From positions 1 through 38,856 of the IMG/VR virus record IMGVR_UViG_3300033146_002524: DNA of 38,856 nucleotides; one strand, written 5' to 3'. Below are positions 1 to 8,557 of the stretch, one piece after another. This stretch comes from a virus. A program made the position numbers and the translations under genes. The notes under the pieces were generated by a model that saw only the letters and a program-made list of their open reading frames with translations, was not told where the DNA came from and did no database searches. Position 1 is the first letter of the stretch. Each line of letters opens with the position of its first letter.

Positions 1-114
1 TTGATAACTATTTCACCTTCTACCGCCGTTCTTAACTCTTCGTCGTCTTCTAAAATAGTATCTAATACTACTATCTTTTGAATTTGCCTAAGCTGTTTAC
101 CTTCAGCGTTTGAA
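1..114. repeat. Terminal direct repeat, left copy (assembly closure)
   Basis: Bases 1-114 are identical to 38743-38856. A gene reads through the join in frame, so the repeat marks a circular or circularly permuted molecule. The short length fits an assembler overlap better than a biological long terminal repeat. A true 114-bp DTR cannot be excluded without read data. Confidence 0.95.
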
Positions 115-209
115 ATATCGCGGTTATCTTCCATAAAACGCGTTTCTTCTATAACTCTATCGGCGGGAATAGTTAAAGAAAAAAGAAGGTCTTTTAGTTT
201 CTTAGCCAT
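1..209 (-). CDS. 5' part of join-spanning virion-associated protein (166 aa in total)
   Basis: This is the N-terminal 69 codons plus two bases of a gene that continues in the same frame from base 38742 down to 38451 when the sequence is circularised. The ATG at 209-207 overlaps the end of the preceding DUF5675 gene by 8 bp. The N-terminus begins MAKKLKDLLF and is charged, with no signal peptide or membrane segment. I do not recognise the family. Its place between the DUF5675 gene and the collar-domain fibre suggests a fibre-linked or structural protein, which is inference from position only. Confidence 0.85.
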   Translation of the reverse strand, partial: MAKKLKDLLFSLTIPADRVIEETRFMEDNRDISNAEGKQLRQIQKIVVLDTILEDDEELRTAVEGEIVI

Positions 210-594
210 TTGAAACCCTTAACATAAAACTATCTAAATTTTTAGTAGCTTCAAGAAAGCGGTTAAACGCCTTAGTGCTATCTAATACCGCCCGCTTACC
301 GTTAAGATACCCTACACGCTCCCCAACGCCTATACAGCCCTCTAAGTCGTCTACAGTATTAGCAATGTGGAAAAGAATATAAGAACGCCCGTAAACATCT
401 TCTAAAATAAAAGTATTCGAGTGTTTTGCTGAACTGTAACGCTTACATTTGTAAAGCCCGCAAGGTATAGCCGATATATTCGGCTCGTTACCATTTTCGG
501 GGCGTTCGATAGTATTACAAAAAATACTACCTTCGTGCATTAAAACGCCGATACTTGCGTTTCTACCGCGTTCAAGTCTTTTAATTTCAAACAT
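202..594 (-). CDS. DUF5675-family protein, candidate lysis/cell-wall enzyme
   Basis: 130 aa from ATG 594. A GTG at 603 also keeps the frame, but AAAAGGTGG lies 6 nt before the ATG, and the ATG overlaps the preceding stop as TAATG, so 594 is preferred. The pattern is that of DUF5675: an N-terminal strand pair (FEIKRLERGRNASIGVL), a CNTIERPENG segment, then IPCGLYKC, and a conserved core FHIANTVDDLEGCIGVG at about residues 75-92. Known members occur in phages and prophages and have been suggested to act like L,D-transpeptidase-fold wall enzymes; that activity is not settled. The His, Asp and Cys of the core are candidate active residues. Its place after the tail fibre block suits a lysis or wall-penetration role. 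Confidence 0.7.
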   Translation of the reverse strand: MFEIKRLERGRNASIGVLMHEGSIFCNTIERPENGNEPNISAIPCGLYKCKRYSSAKHSNTFILEDVYGRSYILFHIANTVDDLEGCIGVGERVGYLNGKRAVLDSTKAFNRFLEATKNLDSFMLRVSNG

Positions 595-1247
595 TAGAAC
601 CACCTTTTAAAGTTTAAGAAAAAGAAGATAGTTTTAAAAATTTCCTTAGTTTCTTTTTTATGTAAAATTTTAGCTTCGTCCATAATTTCGCGAAGCTTAG
701 AAATACCGTCTTCTTCTGAAAATCTCATATCGTTAGTTTTTTCAATAAGAAGCCCCAAACCTTTACTCATTTTCTTCATATCATATTGCGACTTGTTGCG
801 AAGTCGTCGCCCTAAATCGCGTAAATATTTAATGTACTCTTCTTCACTCATTCGGTAAAAACCGTTTTTGTGCCGTGCTGTTTTTATTCTTTGAAGCGTA
901 CCAATAAATAAAGAATTGTGTAGGGTTCCATAAAAAGAACCCAGCGGGTGAATACAGGTTTTACAGTCGTCGTTATTGTGGTAATCTGTAGCACTTGACC
1001 AAATACCAAAAAAAGCAAGCTCCGAAGAGCTTTCTATAGAGTATAAAACATCTTCGGCTTTCTCCATAAAATCGGCGGTGTGCTTATGCTTTATATTTAT
1101 GATACGACTTACCATAAACGCGATATAAATAGTAAATAAAACAGAAATCAAGATGGATACTAAAACACTATCGTTCATAGTTTTTAAAACTAACTCTATC
1201 GCTTTAAGCGAAGAAACCGCTTCTGTAACAACCCCTACACTATCCAA
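594..1247 (-). CDS. Single-pass membrane protein, unknown (holin or lysis-accessory candidate)
   Basis: I place the start at TTG 1247, preceded by AAGGGGG at a 5-nt gap, just after the stop of the upstream gene. This gives 217 aa. An ATG at 1295 lies inside the upstream gene and has no such site; ATG 1178 is a second option. After about 24 residues comes a hydrophobic span (SVLVSILISVLFTIYIAFMV), then a basic stop (INIKHKH) and about 170 cytoplasmic-looking, charged, partly coiled residues. A Cys-x2-Cys (DCKTCIHP) lies mid-protein. I do not recognise the family. Its partner is the DUF5675 gene, with which it overlaps by 1 nt, so a lysis-linked role is plausible but unproven. Confidence 0.6.
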   Translation of the reverse strand: MDSVGVVTEAVSSLKAIELVLKTMNDSVLVSILISVLFTIYIAFMVSRIINIKHKHTADFMEKAEDVLYSIESSSELAFFGIWSSATDYHNNDDCKTCIHPLGSFYGTLHNSLFIGTLQRIKTARHKNGFYRMSEEEYIKYLRDLGRRLRNKSQYDMKKMSKGLGLLIEKTNDMRFSEEDGISKLREIMDEAKILHKKETKEIFKTIFFFLNFKRWF

Positions 1248-1258
1248 ACTAAGCCCCC

Positions 1259-1612
1259 TTAAACGGTAATCTCTGAAACATAATCGTAAGACCATACGAC
1301 CGCTTCGGGCGTATCTGAAAAGTCTATTTCTTTAATTTTGTCGTGTAGATGATAATAAATTTCTTTGTTTACTACTTCGCCCTTTGCTAAAAGCTCCATA
1401 GTTTTACTTTTAGAAACGGCTACACCCCGCAAAATTACATCTTCGCCGTCGGGTGTCGCTCTTATTAAACCTTCTAAAAGTGTAAGGTCTTCGGGTTTGT
1501 GGGGTAGCTGAAGAACTACCCCGCTATCTGCTAACTTAACATTTAAAAGGCTTGCCATTGCCTTTCTGTAGTCTCTATCCATCATTTTTACTTTGTAAAA
1601 TTCTTTATCCAT
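1259..1612 (-). CDS. Hypothetical protein downstream of the tail fibre (possible fibre accessory)
   Basis: 117 aa, starting at ATG 1612 with AGAAGGTG upstream. The protein is soluble and mixed alpha/beta: a basic start (MDKEFYKVKMMDRDYRK), a central acidic region (LTLLEGLIRATPDGEDVIL) and an aromatic end (VVWSYDYVSEITV). It lies 11 bp after the 1357-aa tail fibre, the usual place for a fibre chaperone or assembly protein. There is no sequence match I can name, so function is inferred from position only. Confidence 0.6.
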   Translation of the reverse strand: MDKEFYKVKMMDRDYRKAMASLLNVKLADSGVVLQLPHKPEDLTLLEGLIRATPDGEDVILRGVAVSKSKTMELLAKGEVVNKEIYYHLHDKIKEIDFSDTPEAVVWSYDYVSEITV

Positions 1613-1623
1613 TTTTACACCTT

Positions 1624-4600
1624 CTATTTAAGAACTGTTACTACAAGTTTACCGCTTCTGTCGTTAAGCGTATCAGTCCACTCATTTACACGAACTCTTA
1701 CACTTACCGTATTAGCCGAAGAAACATAGCCTTCTAAATATACGAAATTCGTAGCACTTAAAGCGTCGCCGATTATTTCGTTAAGCGTAACGGCTACACC
1801 GTCACCAGCCGAAGCACCTGTTACAGTAACATCGTAATTGTAAGTTTGCCCCGAAGTCCACGAAGCATCTGTAGGCGTATAAGCTGTTTTTAAGTTGCCA
1901 CCGCCTACAGGTGCGTTTCTGCTCCAGTATCTTTGTTCAATAGCCCCGCCGTTTATAGCTGTCAAGTTTACGCCCGAAGCGACTGTTTCATATATAATAG
2001 TACAGTTGTCGGCTACGATATTAGCCGTAGTTACATAATCGCCGTTTATATTCTTGACAATATCAGTAATGTAAATAGCACAATTATTTATACCTTTGAA
2101 AGTTACAGTTTCGCCGTTATGCTGGAAAGAAACACCACTTTTAAAATAAATAGCGGTTCCGCTTGTGCTAATATTTATAACTCTATCGGCGTAGGTACTA
2201 TTCCACTTTCCTATATTTGCGGGCATACCTGTAAAGGTTAATCTGTTTACGGCGTTAATAGTTACTTCTCTGTCAGCTTGACCAAAAATAGGGTCTTCGT
2301 TATTTGTCAAAATAACTCTGTAGCCATTATTTACAAGAAAGTCGGCGGTAACTATATCGTTGTCTAAAACAGTAGCTACAGCGTCTTCATTGGTGTTTCT
2401 CCATTGCTTTTTAGTAGCACCGTAAACACTAAAACCGCGTTTGTCTTCGCTATCTCTTGTGTAAGCTCTTTCGTAGAAAATAGTACCGCCGTTAAGTTCG
2501 TACCAAGTAGGTAAAAACCCGCTAATACTTTCAACTCCTGTAAATCTTAAAACCAAGTTGTCGGCTCTTACACTATATTGACCGCTTACCGTATTTATGA
2601 AATCAATTCCAGTATTAGCTACACCGTCACCGATAAAATAGGCACTTGAAAAATAACAGTCTACACCTGTAACCGTCTTTTTACCTCTTACGGTTGTTGG
2701 CGTGCTATAGTTGTCGAAGTAGAAGTAGTTAGTAATTATTAAAAGCTCTTTTTCTACATCTTCAAGAGCTGTAATAAACTCTTCTTGTGTAGAAATAAAG
2801 GAAACTTCAGCGGGTAGAGTTGAACCACCGCCAGAACTTCTATTAGTGTTATCCCAGTACCCTAAAGGAATACCTACAAGGTCGCCAGTATTTCCGTTTC
2901 TGTTTTCAAAGTATTCTACTAAGCTATACTCTGAAGCGTTAAGAAAGTTAGTGCCACCAACAAAAGAAAGTAATGTTTTAAAACCTAACATTTTACCTGC
3001 TACTTCAATAGTGGCTAAGTTGTTAAAAACTTGACAATGGAAAAAGGTATCTGCAAAGCCTGTAACAGGTGTAGCACCTGTAAAGTTCAAACCTACACCA
3101 AAAATATGCTTAATCCCTACACCGCCTAAATCACCTTCTAAGTAAATAGTTTTTGTAGCAAAAATAGCCTGTACTGAAACATCTCTATAAAGCTCTAAAA
3201 ACTCTTCAGCGGTAGAAGCTAAAAAAGGCTTTTCGGCTGGAATTTGAGAAAGAACCCAGTCACGATAAGCTATAGAACGGGCTTTAGTCATAGCGTTATT
3301 AGTTTGTACTTCTCCATCTTTGAACTCTAAAAGACTTTGTAGCGTTAAATTGCCATCGTCGCCAACTACAGGGAAAGCACCGCTACGGGTAGCGTCTACG
3401 AAAATATCGTAAAGGTTTTTAATATCCCATTTTTCGCGGGCGTACCTTCCTAATCTCAATTCAGAAAGTTTTTTAGAAGATAGGTTTACGAAATAATCGG
3501 CGGGGGCTGTTCTACCTGTAGCCGAAGGAACTACCAAGATAGCACCTAAACACTTCATATCTACGATAAAGTCGGCGTAGTGTTCTAAAGTGTATTGTAG
3601 TTCGCTACCCATAAGGCTAAAAGTTTCGTATTTGTTGTTAATATTTCCTACTGAAGAAGTGGAAGGAATTATAAGCCATTGGTTCCCGTCTGTTTTTACG
3701 CCTTTATTTGCTTTGTCGGCTCTACTGTCGGGGCGTGCAAAAATGAAATACCAAACAGGGTTAGAAGTCTCTACAAGACCGCCCTGTAGAGCTTGAATAT
3801 AGACCTTAGAAGTATCTACACCACCTAAGAATTTCCAAAAAGCTTTATCGGTTTCGTCGGTCGCGTAGTCCTTAACTTCGTAAACTTCGTTACCATAATC
3901 AAGCATACTACTATTTACAAAAACCATCTTCGGGAATATTGCTGAATTTACATCGCTAGTGTCTTCATCTGTAGAATAAATCTCTACTAAAGCGTCGTCG
4001 TTTACAAGCGTAGAAGGGTACACTACAAGCTTGTCGCTACCTATCCAAGTGTCTAAGCCTTCGTAAACCCACAAACCTTCTCTTATGTTGCTCGCTTCTT
4101 TATCAATAGAAGACATTGTAAGACCGTGAATGTCAGTATTCATAAAAGCGTATCTATTAGAAGTAGGGTTTTTATAAAACACCGTTATCGGTGCTAAACC
4201 ATCAACCCACGCGTTAGTAATATCGAAAGTCTTATCTTCTTTCAGATACAAAACACCGAATTTATTAGAGAACCCCAACGCCGTAAAGTCGGCGGTCAAA
4301 ACTTCGTTAGCCTGCAACTCTGTAAAAACACCGTTAGAAAAATATCTTTGTGCTACAGTAGTTTTTACAGTAAGAACCTCTGTAGCTTCGTTAAAAAATA
4401 CTTCAACCTTGTTAGGGTGTAGAAAACCGTTAGCAATAGGGTCGGTAGCCAAAAGCGAACCGTTTTCTATTGCTACCTCTTCTACTTTTTCCAAAGTTGG
4501 AAGGTCTTTAGGGTTTTGTATTTCGTCTTTTGAAAGATTAGGCAAACGCTTAAGACCGTTAGAGTATTGTTGTTCTATAACAACTTCAGCGTTAATCTTT

Positions 4601-5697
4601 TCGCGTATCATAATAGCACCTTCGGGGTCTGTAAAGCTCGAAAGCTCGATAGGCATACCGTCAGCGTTTTTAGTAGTTACAAATTTAGAACCAAGCTCGT
4701 AAGCTGTAGAAGTTTTAATAGCCTTTTCAGCGTAAATCTTACTATTGGTAGAAAACCCCTCTACCGCTTCGGTGGTTCCTGTAGAACTACCTGTAGAAGG
4801 CACTACGGTAACTACTCCCGTGTGACCATTAAGCACCGACGGGTAAGAACCTTCGGGCGTGCTAATCTCTCCAATACTACCACCAGCACCGTAGTAAAAA
4901 CCAGTATTCCAACGGTCGTTAGGGTCGCTACAAGCTACCCAGTAATATTTTTGAGCATCACCGCGACTTAAATAATGGTCGGCATCTTTTCTATAGGTGA
5001 AGTCGTCTACTTTGCTGTATTCTCCGTTAATTTCAGGCGTGTCGGCTCCTGTAAGCGTAAAATCTCCAGTAGTAGACGGTACAGCTTCAGAATAAGCCTC
5101 AACCATCGCGGGTGCTAAACTCTCTTCAGCTCCTACTACAACGCGGTCGGTTGTGTTCTTCGGCTTCAGCTTGTCGCCGTCTCGCGTCCATTCAGAAACA
5201 CCGCCCGTAGTAGTTACATATAATTCACCATTTGAGCCAATAGCAAGCCCTACACCGATAGATAACGAAATTTCTTGACCGTTAATCGTAAGCGGGTTTG
5301 TAACTGTTACAGCGTCGTGTAGTAAACCCTTTTCTGAAGTTGTAAGGTGTAATCGTTCGGTAGTGGTTCCACCCTGCAACCCCGAAAGTGAATTGTGTTC
5401 ACCTGTGAAACTGTCTACAGAAACAACACCGTTAGCGTCTGTTTTAAGAAACCCACTAATAGCGTTTTTAATAGTAAGCTTATCTACGGTAGTATCACCG
5501 AAACGCTTAGCAAGATAAGACGCTACATTACCAGCATTATCTAAAATATTGTCGAACGATAGCGACCGAATAACCCCGTTATCATCTTTGTAGAAATAAT
5601 TGGCGTTTCTGTTAGAAATAAACCCGTCTTGCTTTTTTCCCGAAGTACCAACTTCAGAAGATAGTTTTTCAACCTCGAAAACTCTGTTTTTATCCAT
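1624..5697 (-). CDS. Large tail fibre / receptor-binding protein
   Basis: 1357 aa, the longest gene. The start ATG at 5697 overlaps the previous gene by 8 bp and has GGGG upstream. The N-terminal 150 residues are a charged attachment segment followed by a beta-rich region with a GLQGG turn. The middle is an elongated beta-rich shaft with many Gly, Asn, Thr and aromatic residues. From about residue 825 there are repeated modules that open with similar words (STAEEFLELYRDV near 825, STQEEFITALEDV near 967, then a third stretch near 1104), each followed by parallel beta-strand patterns typical of right-handed beta-helix fibres. The last 90 residues form a separate Ser/Thr-rich beta domain, a likely receptor-binding tip. 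It follows the baseplate J gene, which fits a fibre joined to the baseplate. Confidence 0.8.
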   Translation of the reverse strand: MDKNRVFEVEKLSSEVGTSGKKQDGFISNRNANYFYKDDNGVIRSLSFDNILDNAGNVASYLAKRFGDTTVDKLTIKNAISGFLKTDANGVVSVDSFTGEHNSLSGLQGGTTTERLHLTTSEKGLLHDAVTVTNPLTINGQEISLSIGVGLAIGSNGELYVTTTGGVSEWTRDGDKLKPKNTTDRVVVGAEESLAPAMVEAYSEAVPSTTGDFTLTGADTPEINGEYSKVDDFTYRKDADHYLSRGDAQKYYWVACSDPNDRWNTGFYYGAGGSIGEISTPEGSYPSVLNGHTGVVTVVPSTGSSTGTTEAVEGFSTNSKIYAEKAIKTSTAYELGSKFVTTKNADGMPIELSSFTDPEGAIMIREKINAEVVIEQQYSNGLKRLPNLSKDEIQNPKDLPTLEKVEEVAIENGSLLATDPIANGFLHPNKVEVFFNEATEVLTVKTTVAQRYFSNGVFTELQANEVLTADFTALGFSNKFGVLYLKEDKTFDITNAWVDGLAPITVFYKNPTSNRYAFMNTDIHGLTMSSIDKEASNIREGLWVYEGLDTWIGSDKLVVYPSTLVNDDALVEIYSTDEDTSDVNSAIFPKMVFVNSSMLDYGNEVYEVKDYATDETDKAFWKFLGGVDTSKVYIQALQGGLVETSNPVWYFIFARPDSRADKANKGVKTDGNQWLIIPSTSSVGNINNKYETFSLMGSELQYTLEHYADFIVDMKCLGAILVVPSATGRTAPADYFVNLSSKKLSELRLGRYAREKWDIKNLYDIFVDATRSGAFPVVGDDGNLTLQSLLEFKDGEVQTNNAMTKARSIAYRDWVLSQIPAEKPFLASTAEEFLELYRDVSVQAIFATKTIYLEGDLGGVGIKHIFGVGLNFTGATPVTGFADTFFHCQVFNNLATIEVAGKMLGFKTLLSFVGGTNFLNASEYSLVEYFENRNGNTGDLVGIPLGYWDNTNRSSGGGSTLPAEVSFISTQEEFITALEDVEKELLIITNYFYFDNYSTPTTVRGKKTVTGVDCYFSSAYFIGDGVANTGIDFINTVSGQYSVRADNLVLRFTGVESISGFLPTWYELNGGTIFYERAYTRDSEDKRGFSVYGATKKQWRNTNEDAVATVLDNDIVTADFLVNNGYRVILTNNEDPIFGQADREVTINAVNRLTFTGMPANIGKWNSTYADRVINISTSGTAIYFKSGVSFQHNGETVTFKGINNCAIYITDIVKNINGDYVTTANIVADNCTIIYETVASGVNLTAINGGAIEQRYWSRNAPVGGGNLKTAYTPTDASWTSGQTYNYDVTVTGASAGDGVAVTLNEIIGDALSATNFVYLEGYVSSANTVSVRVRVNEWTDTLNDRSGKLVVTVLK

Positions 5698-5878
5698 TAC
5701 ATACCCCTAATATTTTTTCATTGGTAACGCCTTCGGTAAAGCTTTTTTCTATCGCTTCGTCTAAAGGGTTAAAAGTTTTTTGAATACAACCGCCTAAGCC
5801 GTCGTCTTTGTCTTCTTTAAATTGCTGTAGTAAATACTCCGAAATACTAAACCTTATATTTGAACTGTAGATACTCAT
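5690..5878 (-). CDS. Small baseplate-region protein in the gpI position
   Basis: 62 aa between baseplate J and the tail fibre, overlapping the fibre start by 8 bp. Sequence MSIYSSNIRFSISEYLL, then an acidic stretch and two cysteines. In most simple contractile baseplates a tail protein I of around 200 residues sits between J and the fibre. Here only this short protein occupies the slot. It may link J to the fibre or be a reduced gpI, but the sequence is too short for a family call. Confidence 0.6.
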   Translation of the reverse strand: MSIYSSNIRFSISEYLLQQFKEDKDDGLGGCIQKTFNPLDEAIEKSFTEGVTNEKILGVCNG

Positions 5879-5886
5879 AATTTAAC

Positions 5887-7362
5887 CTAGACGCTTTCGG
5901 TTACTGTAATATTTACGCTACTTGCTAATATTATTTTTTCGTATTTGCTAGCTTCTATACTTCCAGTAGTCCAGTTAGTAGACGGTGTAGTCGGGTTGGT
6001 TCCTGTAGCGACCTCTACAGTAGCGTTTAATACTCCATTTACAGAGTAAACCCCTGTAGCTATTCGGTTCGCTATTAAGTCGTCGCCTATTGTCATATTT
6101 CCGATAATTGCTGTAATATTTTCTACTATTTGTTTTTGCCAATCTACGGGTAAAACCTTATCACCTTCTATTGCCGTAATATCAACACGAACAAAAGCGT
6201 AAGTAGTTATAGGTCTATCAAAATAGATAGCTCTACTTTCACCAGTATTGTCTAAAATAGTTACACTTATACTACCGTTTGTATCTATCCCGTTACCTTT
6301 TGAAACCCAAATCATATCGGCTATTTTGTCGTCTTCACCTTCAGCACCTTCTACAACTACATAGATAGAGTGCGGTTTAAGACCATCTACAACGGTGTCT
6401 TTATCGTTTTCGTAAACTCTTACACTCTTGATACCGTCTATAGCGTTTTCGATATTTGAAGCGATAGCGTCGATATTTGCACCACCGCGAAACTTACTAC
6501 GCCGTCTTCTTATCCTTAAAGAAACATCGTCTTCAATATCATTACCTATAAAGCCGTTAGCATAATTTAAAACGCTATCAAACCCCGAAATAGTTGTAAC
6601 AATATTTTTTACAGAGCTTCGCGGTGCGGGTATTGCTCCCGTAACCGTATTTCTAACAATAAGCGGGGAACCTACTTTGTCAAGCGTAATTTTTACAAGA
6701 CCGCTAACGCTGAAGCTTACAAAAGATAGAGAAAGCAAGTCGAAACCGTCGGCGGTAATTTCGGCGGTAATTCCCGAAGGGATAAGCCCCGCCGAAACTT
6801 GACTATTTAACCAGCTTGAAAAATCAGCTTTAAAAACATCGCCCGAAGAGCTATTAGCGTAAGTTATCGTTTGTTCTCCCGCTGTAATCGTAATCTTACG
6901 CGTTATAACATCGTTATAGTCGTCTAACTTCACTTCAGCAAAAGACAAAACAGAAGAAGAAATAGTAAAATCATCTACAGCACCGTAAAGGTTCCCGTCG
7001 CTATCTGAAACTAAAGAGCCTTCAGCAATTACAACCCCGTCGGTTCCAAACGCCGTACAGAGTACGACCGTACCAGTAGCGTCTTTTCTTTTTATAGAAG
7101 TATATTTACATAGGTTATCAAGTCTTACGCCGTCGCTACTGTCAGGGTCTAAGGACAACCACAACTTTTCTAATTCAAGCCACGCCCTAACATAAGGCGT
7201 AGCCATAACGCCTACAAGTTGCCCTATAGTGCTTTCGGGGTTTCTTTTAATCTCCCCCCACTTAGCTTCTAAGTCGTTGTAAATATCGTTTTCTATATCT
7301 TCGCGTCGTTTAATTCTAAAGCCTTCGGGTGTCATTCCGAAGCCGTCGTTTATATCGCTCAT
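5887..7362 (-). CDS. Baseplate J-like wedge protein
   Basis: 491 aa with the features of the baseplate J family (gp6/gpJ wedge). The N-terminus MSDINDGFGMTPEGFRIKRR leads into DIENDIYNDLEAKWGEI, the typical opening helix. The central part has GAIPAPRSSVKNIVTTISGF and then NGFIGNDIEDDVSLRIRRRR, the conserved ETDEELRxR-like site. The C-terminal part has strand-rich repeats (ITAIEGDKVLPVDWQKQIV, IGDDLIANRIA). In the virion J dimers form the wedge ring around the hub. It follows the gp25-like gene by 1 bp, the standard order W-J. Confidence 0.9.
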   Translation of the reverse strand: MSDINDGFGMTPEGFRIKRREDIENDIYNDLEAKWGEIKRNPESTIGQLVGVMATPYVRAWLELEKLWLSLDPDSSDGVRLDNLCKYTSIKRKDATGTVVLCTAFGTDGVVIAEGSLVSDSDGNLYGAVDDFTISSSVLSFAEVKLDDYNDVITRKITITAGEQTITYANSSSGDVFKADFSSWLNSQVSAGLIPSGITAEITADGFDLLSLSFVSFSVSGLVKITLDKVGSPLIVRNTVTGAIPAPRSSVKNIVTTISGFDSVLNYANGFIGNDIEDDVSLRIRRRRSKFRGGANIDAIASNIENAIDGIKSVRVYENDKDTVVDGLKPHSIYVVVEGAEGEDDKIADMIWVSKGNGIDTNGSISVTILDNTGESRAIYFDRPITTYAFVRVDITAIEGDKVLPVDWQKQIVENITAIIGNMTIGDDLIANRIATGVYSVNGVLNATVEVATGTNPTTPSTNWTTGSIEASKYEKIILASSVNITVTESV

Positions 7363-7363
7363 A

Positions 7364-7714
7364 TTAAGCCCTTAGCCCTTCTTTAAGAGTTACCACGCCG
7401 TAAGTAGTATTTACTTCAAAATCTACATTAAGAACGCGTTTTTTTGCGTCAAAATCTGAATTATAGTTTATAATAGTTTCTACACCGTCTTCTTTCACAA
7501 CCTCTTCTTTTATCGCTTCGTCTAAGTCGTCGGGGTCGGGTTTGTCGCTGAAAACTATTACACCTATTTTATTATTCAAATACCATTCACCGTAAATAGT
7601 GGCAAGCCGAACTCTTAAGCCCTGTACAATACTTTCGATACCATCAACAAGAACGAAGTCACCGTTTACTATTTCCAAGTCGTTAAGCTCGCTATTAAGT
7701 TTTATATCAATCAC
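7364..7714 (-). CDS. Baseplate wedge protein, gp25/W-like
   Basis: 116 aa. The pattern LEIVNGDFVLVDGIESIVQG followed by RLATIYGEWYLNNKIGV is the signature of gp25/gpW and DUF2634-type wedge proteins: a strand pair, then an Arg-containing helix, then GEWYLN. These proteins connect the sheath to the wedge and start sheath assembly. Its order after the spike and tip genes and before J supports the call. Confidence 0.85.
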   Translation of the reverse strand: MIDIKLNSELNDLEIVNGDFVLVDGIESIVQGLRVRLATIYGEWYLNNKIGVIVFSDKPDPDDLDEAIKEEVVKEDGVETIINYNSDFDAKKRVLNVDFEVNTTYGVVTLKEGLRA

Positions 7715-8048
7715 AAAAAACCTCTTCTTGTCCTGTAGTGTTTATAGATACCGTTGTAAGCATTGTCGCACCTGTAGACGCGTCTGTTAGTGTCACATCT
7801 ACCGAAGAGCCTTCTAATACCAAAGAAGCCCCGTCTATAAGAGTATTTACAGAGTTCCCACTTAAAACACCGCCCCCCGCATAGCTACCGAAGGTTACAA
7901 CGAAAGTAATAGAAAGATAAGCGTTTAAGTCATTTGAAAAAAGATTAGGCGTTATTACGCTCGCGGGCGGTGGCGTTACCGCTACGGTTCCACCAGCCGA
8001 AGAAGATAGAGTTGCACCTACTACAGCTATTTTCTTTAAGCTATCCAT
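7707..8048 (-). CDS. Small Gly/Ser/Val-rich baseplate protein, possible spike tip
   Basis: 113 aa, with stop-start overlap (TAATG) to the spike gene at 8048. The protein is nearly all predicted strand and low in charge: repeated GG and SS turns (SSSAGGTVAV, SYAGGGVLSGNSV), then LVLEGSSVDVTL. The spacing of Gly-Ser-x-Val words resembles PAAR-like spike tips, and the place directly after the Gp138-type spike suits a tip. The usual PAAR His and Cys metal ligands are not evident, so this is a tentative reading. Confidence 0.5.
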   Translation of the reverse strand: MDSLKKIAVVGATLSSSAGGTVAVTPPPASVITPNLFSNDLNAYLSITFVVTFGSYAGGGVLSGNSVNTLIDGASLVLEGSSVDVTLTDASTGATMLTTVSINTTGQEEVFCD

Positions 8049-8557
8049 TACGCTAATACTTTCAAGTGTCCGTTAATCAAAACGCTACCGTCTTTCTTTG
8101 CTACAATCTCACTACTACCTGACTTTATTTTTAAAGTTTCGTCGGCGTTAAGTTCTGAAGGCTTCATTTTGATAGTAGCAACCATCGCTACACAATCGTT
8201 TATATTAAACCGTCTAAGGCTTTCGGGGTTGCCTTCTACTCCTCTGTTTGTAAAGCTACTTATATCTAAGTCGCTAAACATTAGTAAAAGCTCGTCGTTC
8301 GGCTTAGGTTCAAAATAAATTCCTACTGTTGAATTTCCCGAAAAAATTACAGGTATGTTTTCAATAACAGGCGGGGCTAAAGGCGTACCGCTACTATTCC
8401 TTAGTTCTTTAACTACAGAAAGCTTCGCTGTAACTGTATTTTTAAGCTTATTGTAAGAAACTACTTTAGCTGGAACAGTTATTTTAATTTCACCTATTTT
8501 ATTATTTACAATAGTTGTAAAAGCTCTTTTAAAACTCTCTGCAAGATTATCGTTCAT
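8048..8557 (-). CDS. Baseplate spike, Gp138-N/Mu gp45-like
   Basis: 169 aa. A short N-terminal helix (ESFKRAFTTIVNNKIGEI) leads into an OB-fold-like strand block: TVPAKVVSYNKLKNTVTAKL, then PPVIENIPVIF and a GIYFEPKPNDELLLMFSDLD core. This matches the Gp138 N-terminal domain of membrane-piercing spikes. The C-terminus ends with strand repeats (LKIKSGSSEIVAKKDGSVLING), a short beta-helix typical of the needle. It overlaps the hub gene by 4 bp. Confidence 0.8.
   Translation of the reverse strand: MNDNLAESFKRAFTTIVNNKIGEIKITVPAKVVSYNKLKNTVTAKLSVVKELRNSSGTPLAPPVIENIPVIFSGNSTVGIYFEPKPNDELLLMFSDLDISSFTNRGVEGNPESLRRFNINDCVAMVATIKMKPSELNADETLKIKSGSSEIVAKKDGSVLINGHLKVLA

Noticed and set aside
594-1295. 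Start at ATG 1295 for the membrane protein
   Set aside because: The extra 16 residues lie inside the upstream gene and have no ribosome site, whereas TTG 1247 has AAGGGGG at good spacing.
7707-8048. Firm PAAR call for the 113-aa protein
   Set aside because: The strand and turn pattern is suggestive but the usual metal ligands are not visible, so it is left as a possible tip.
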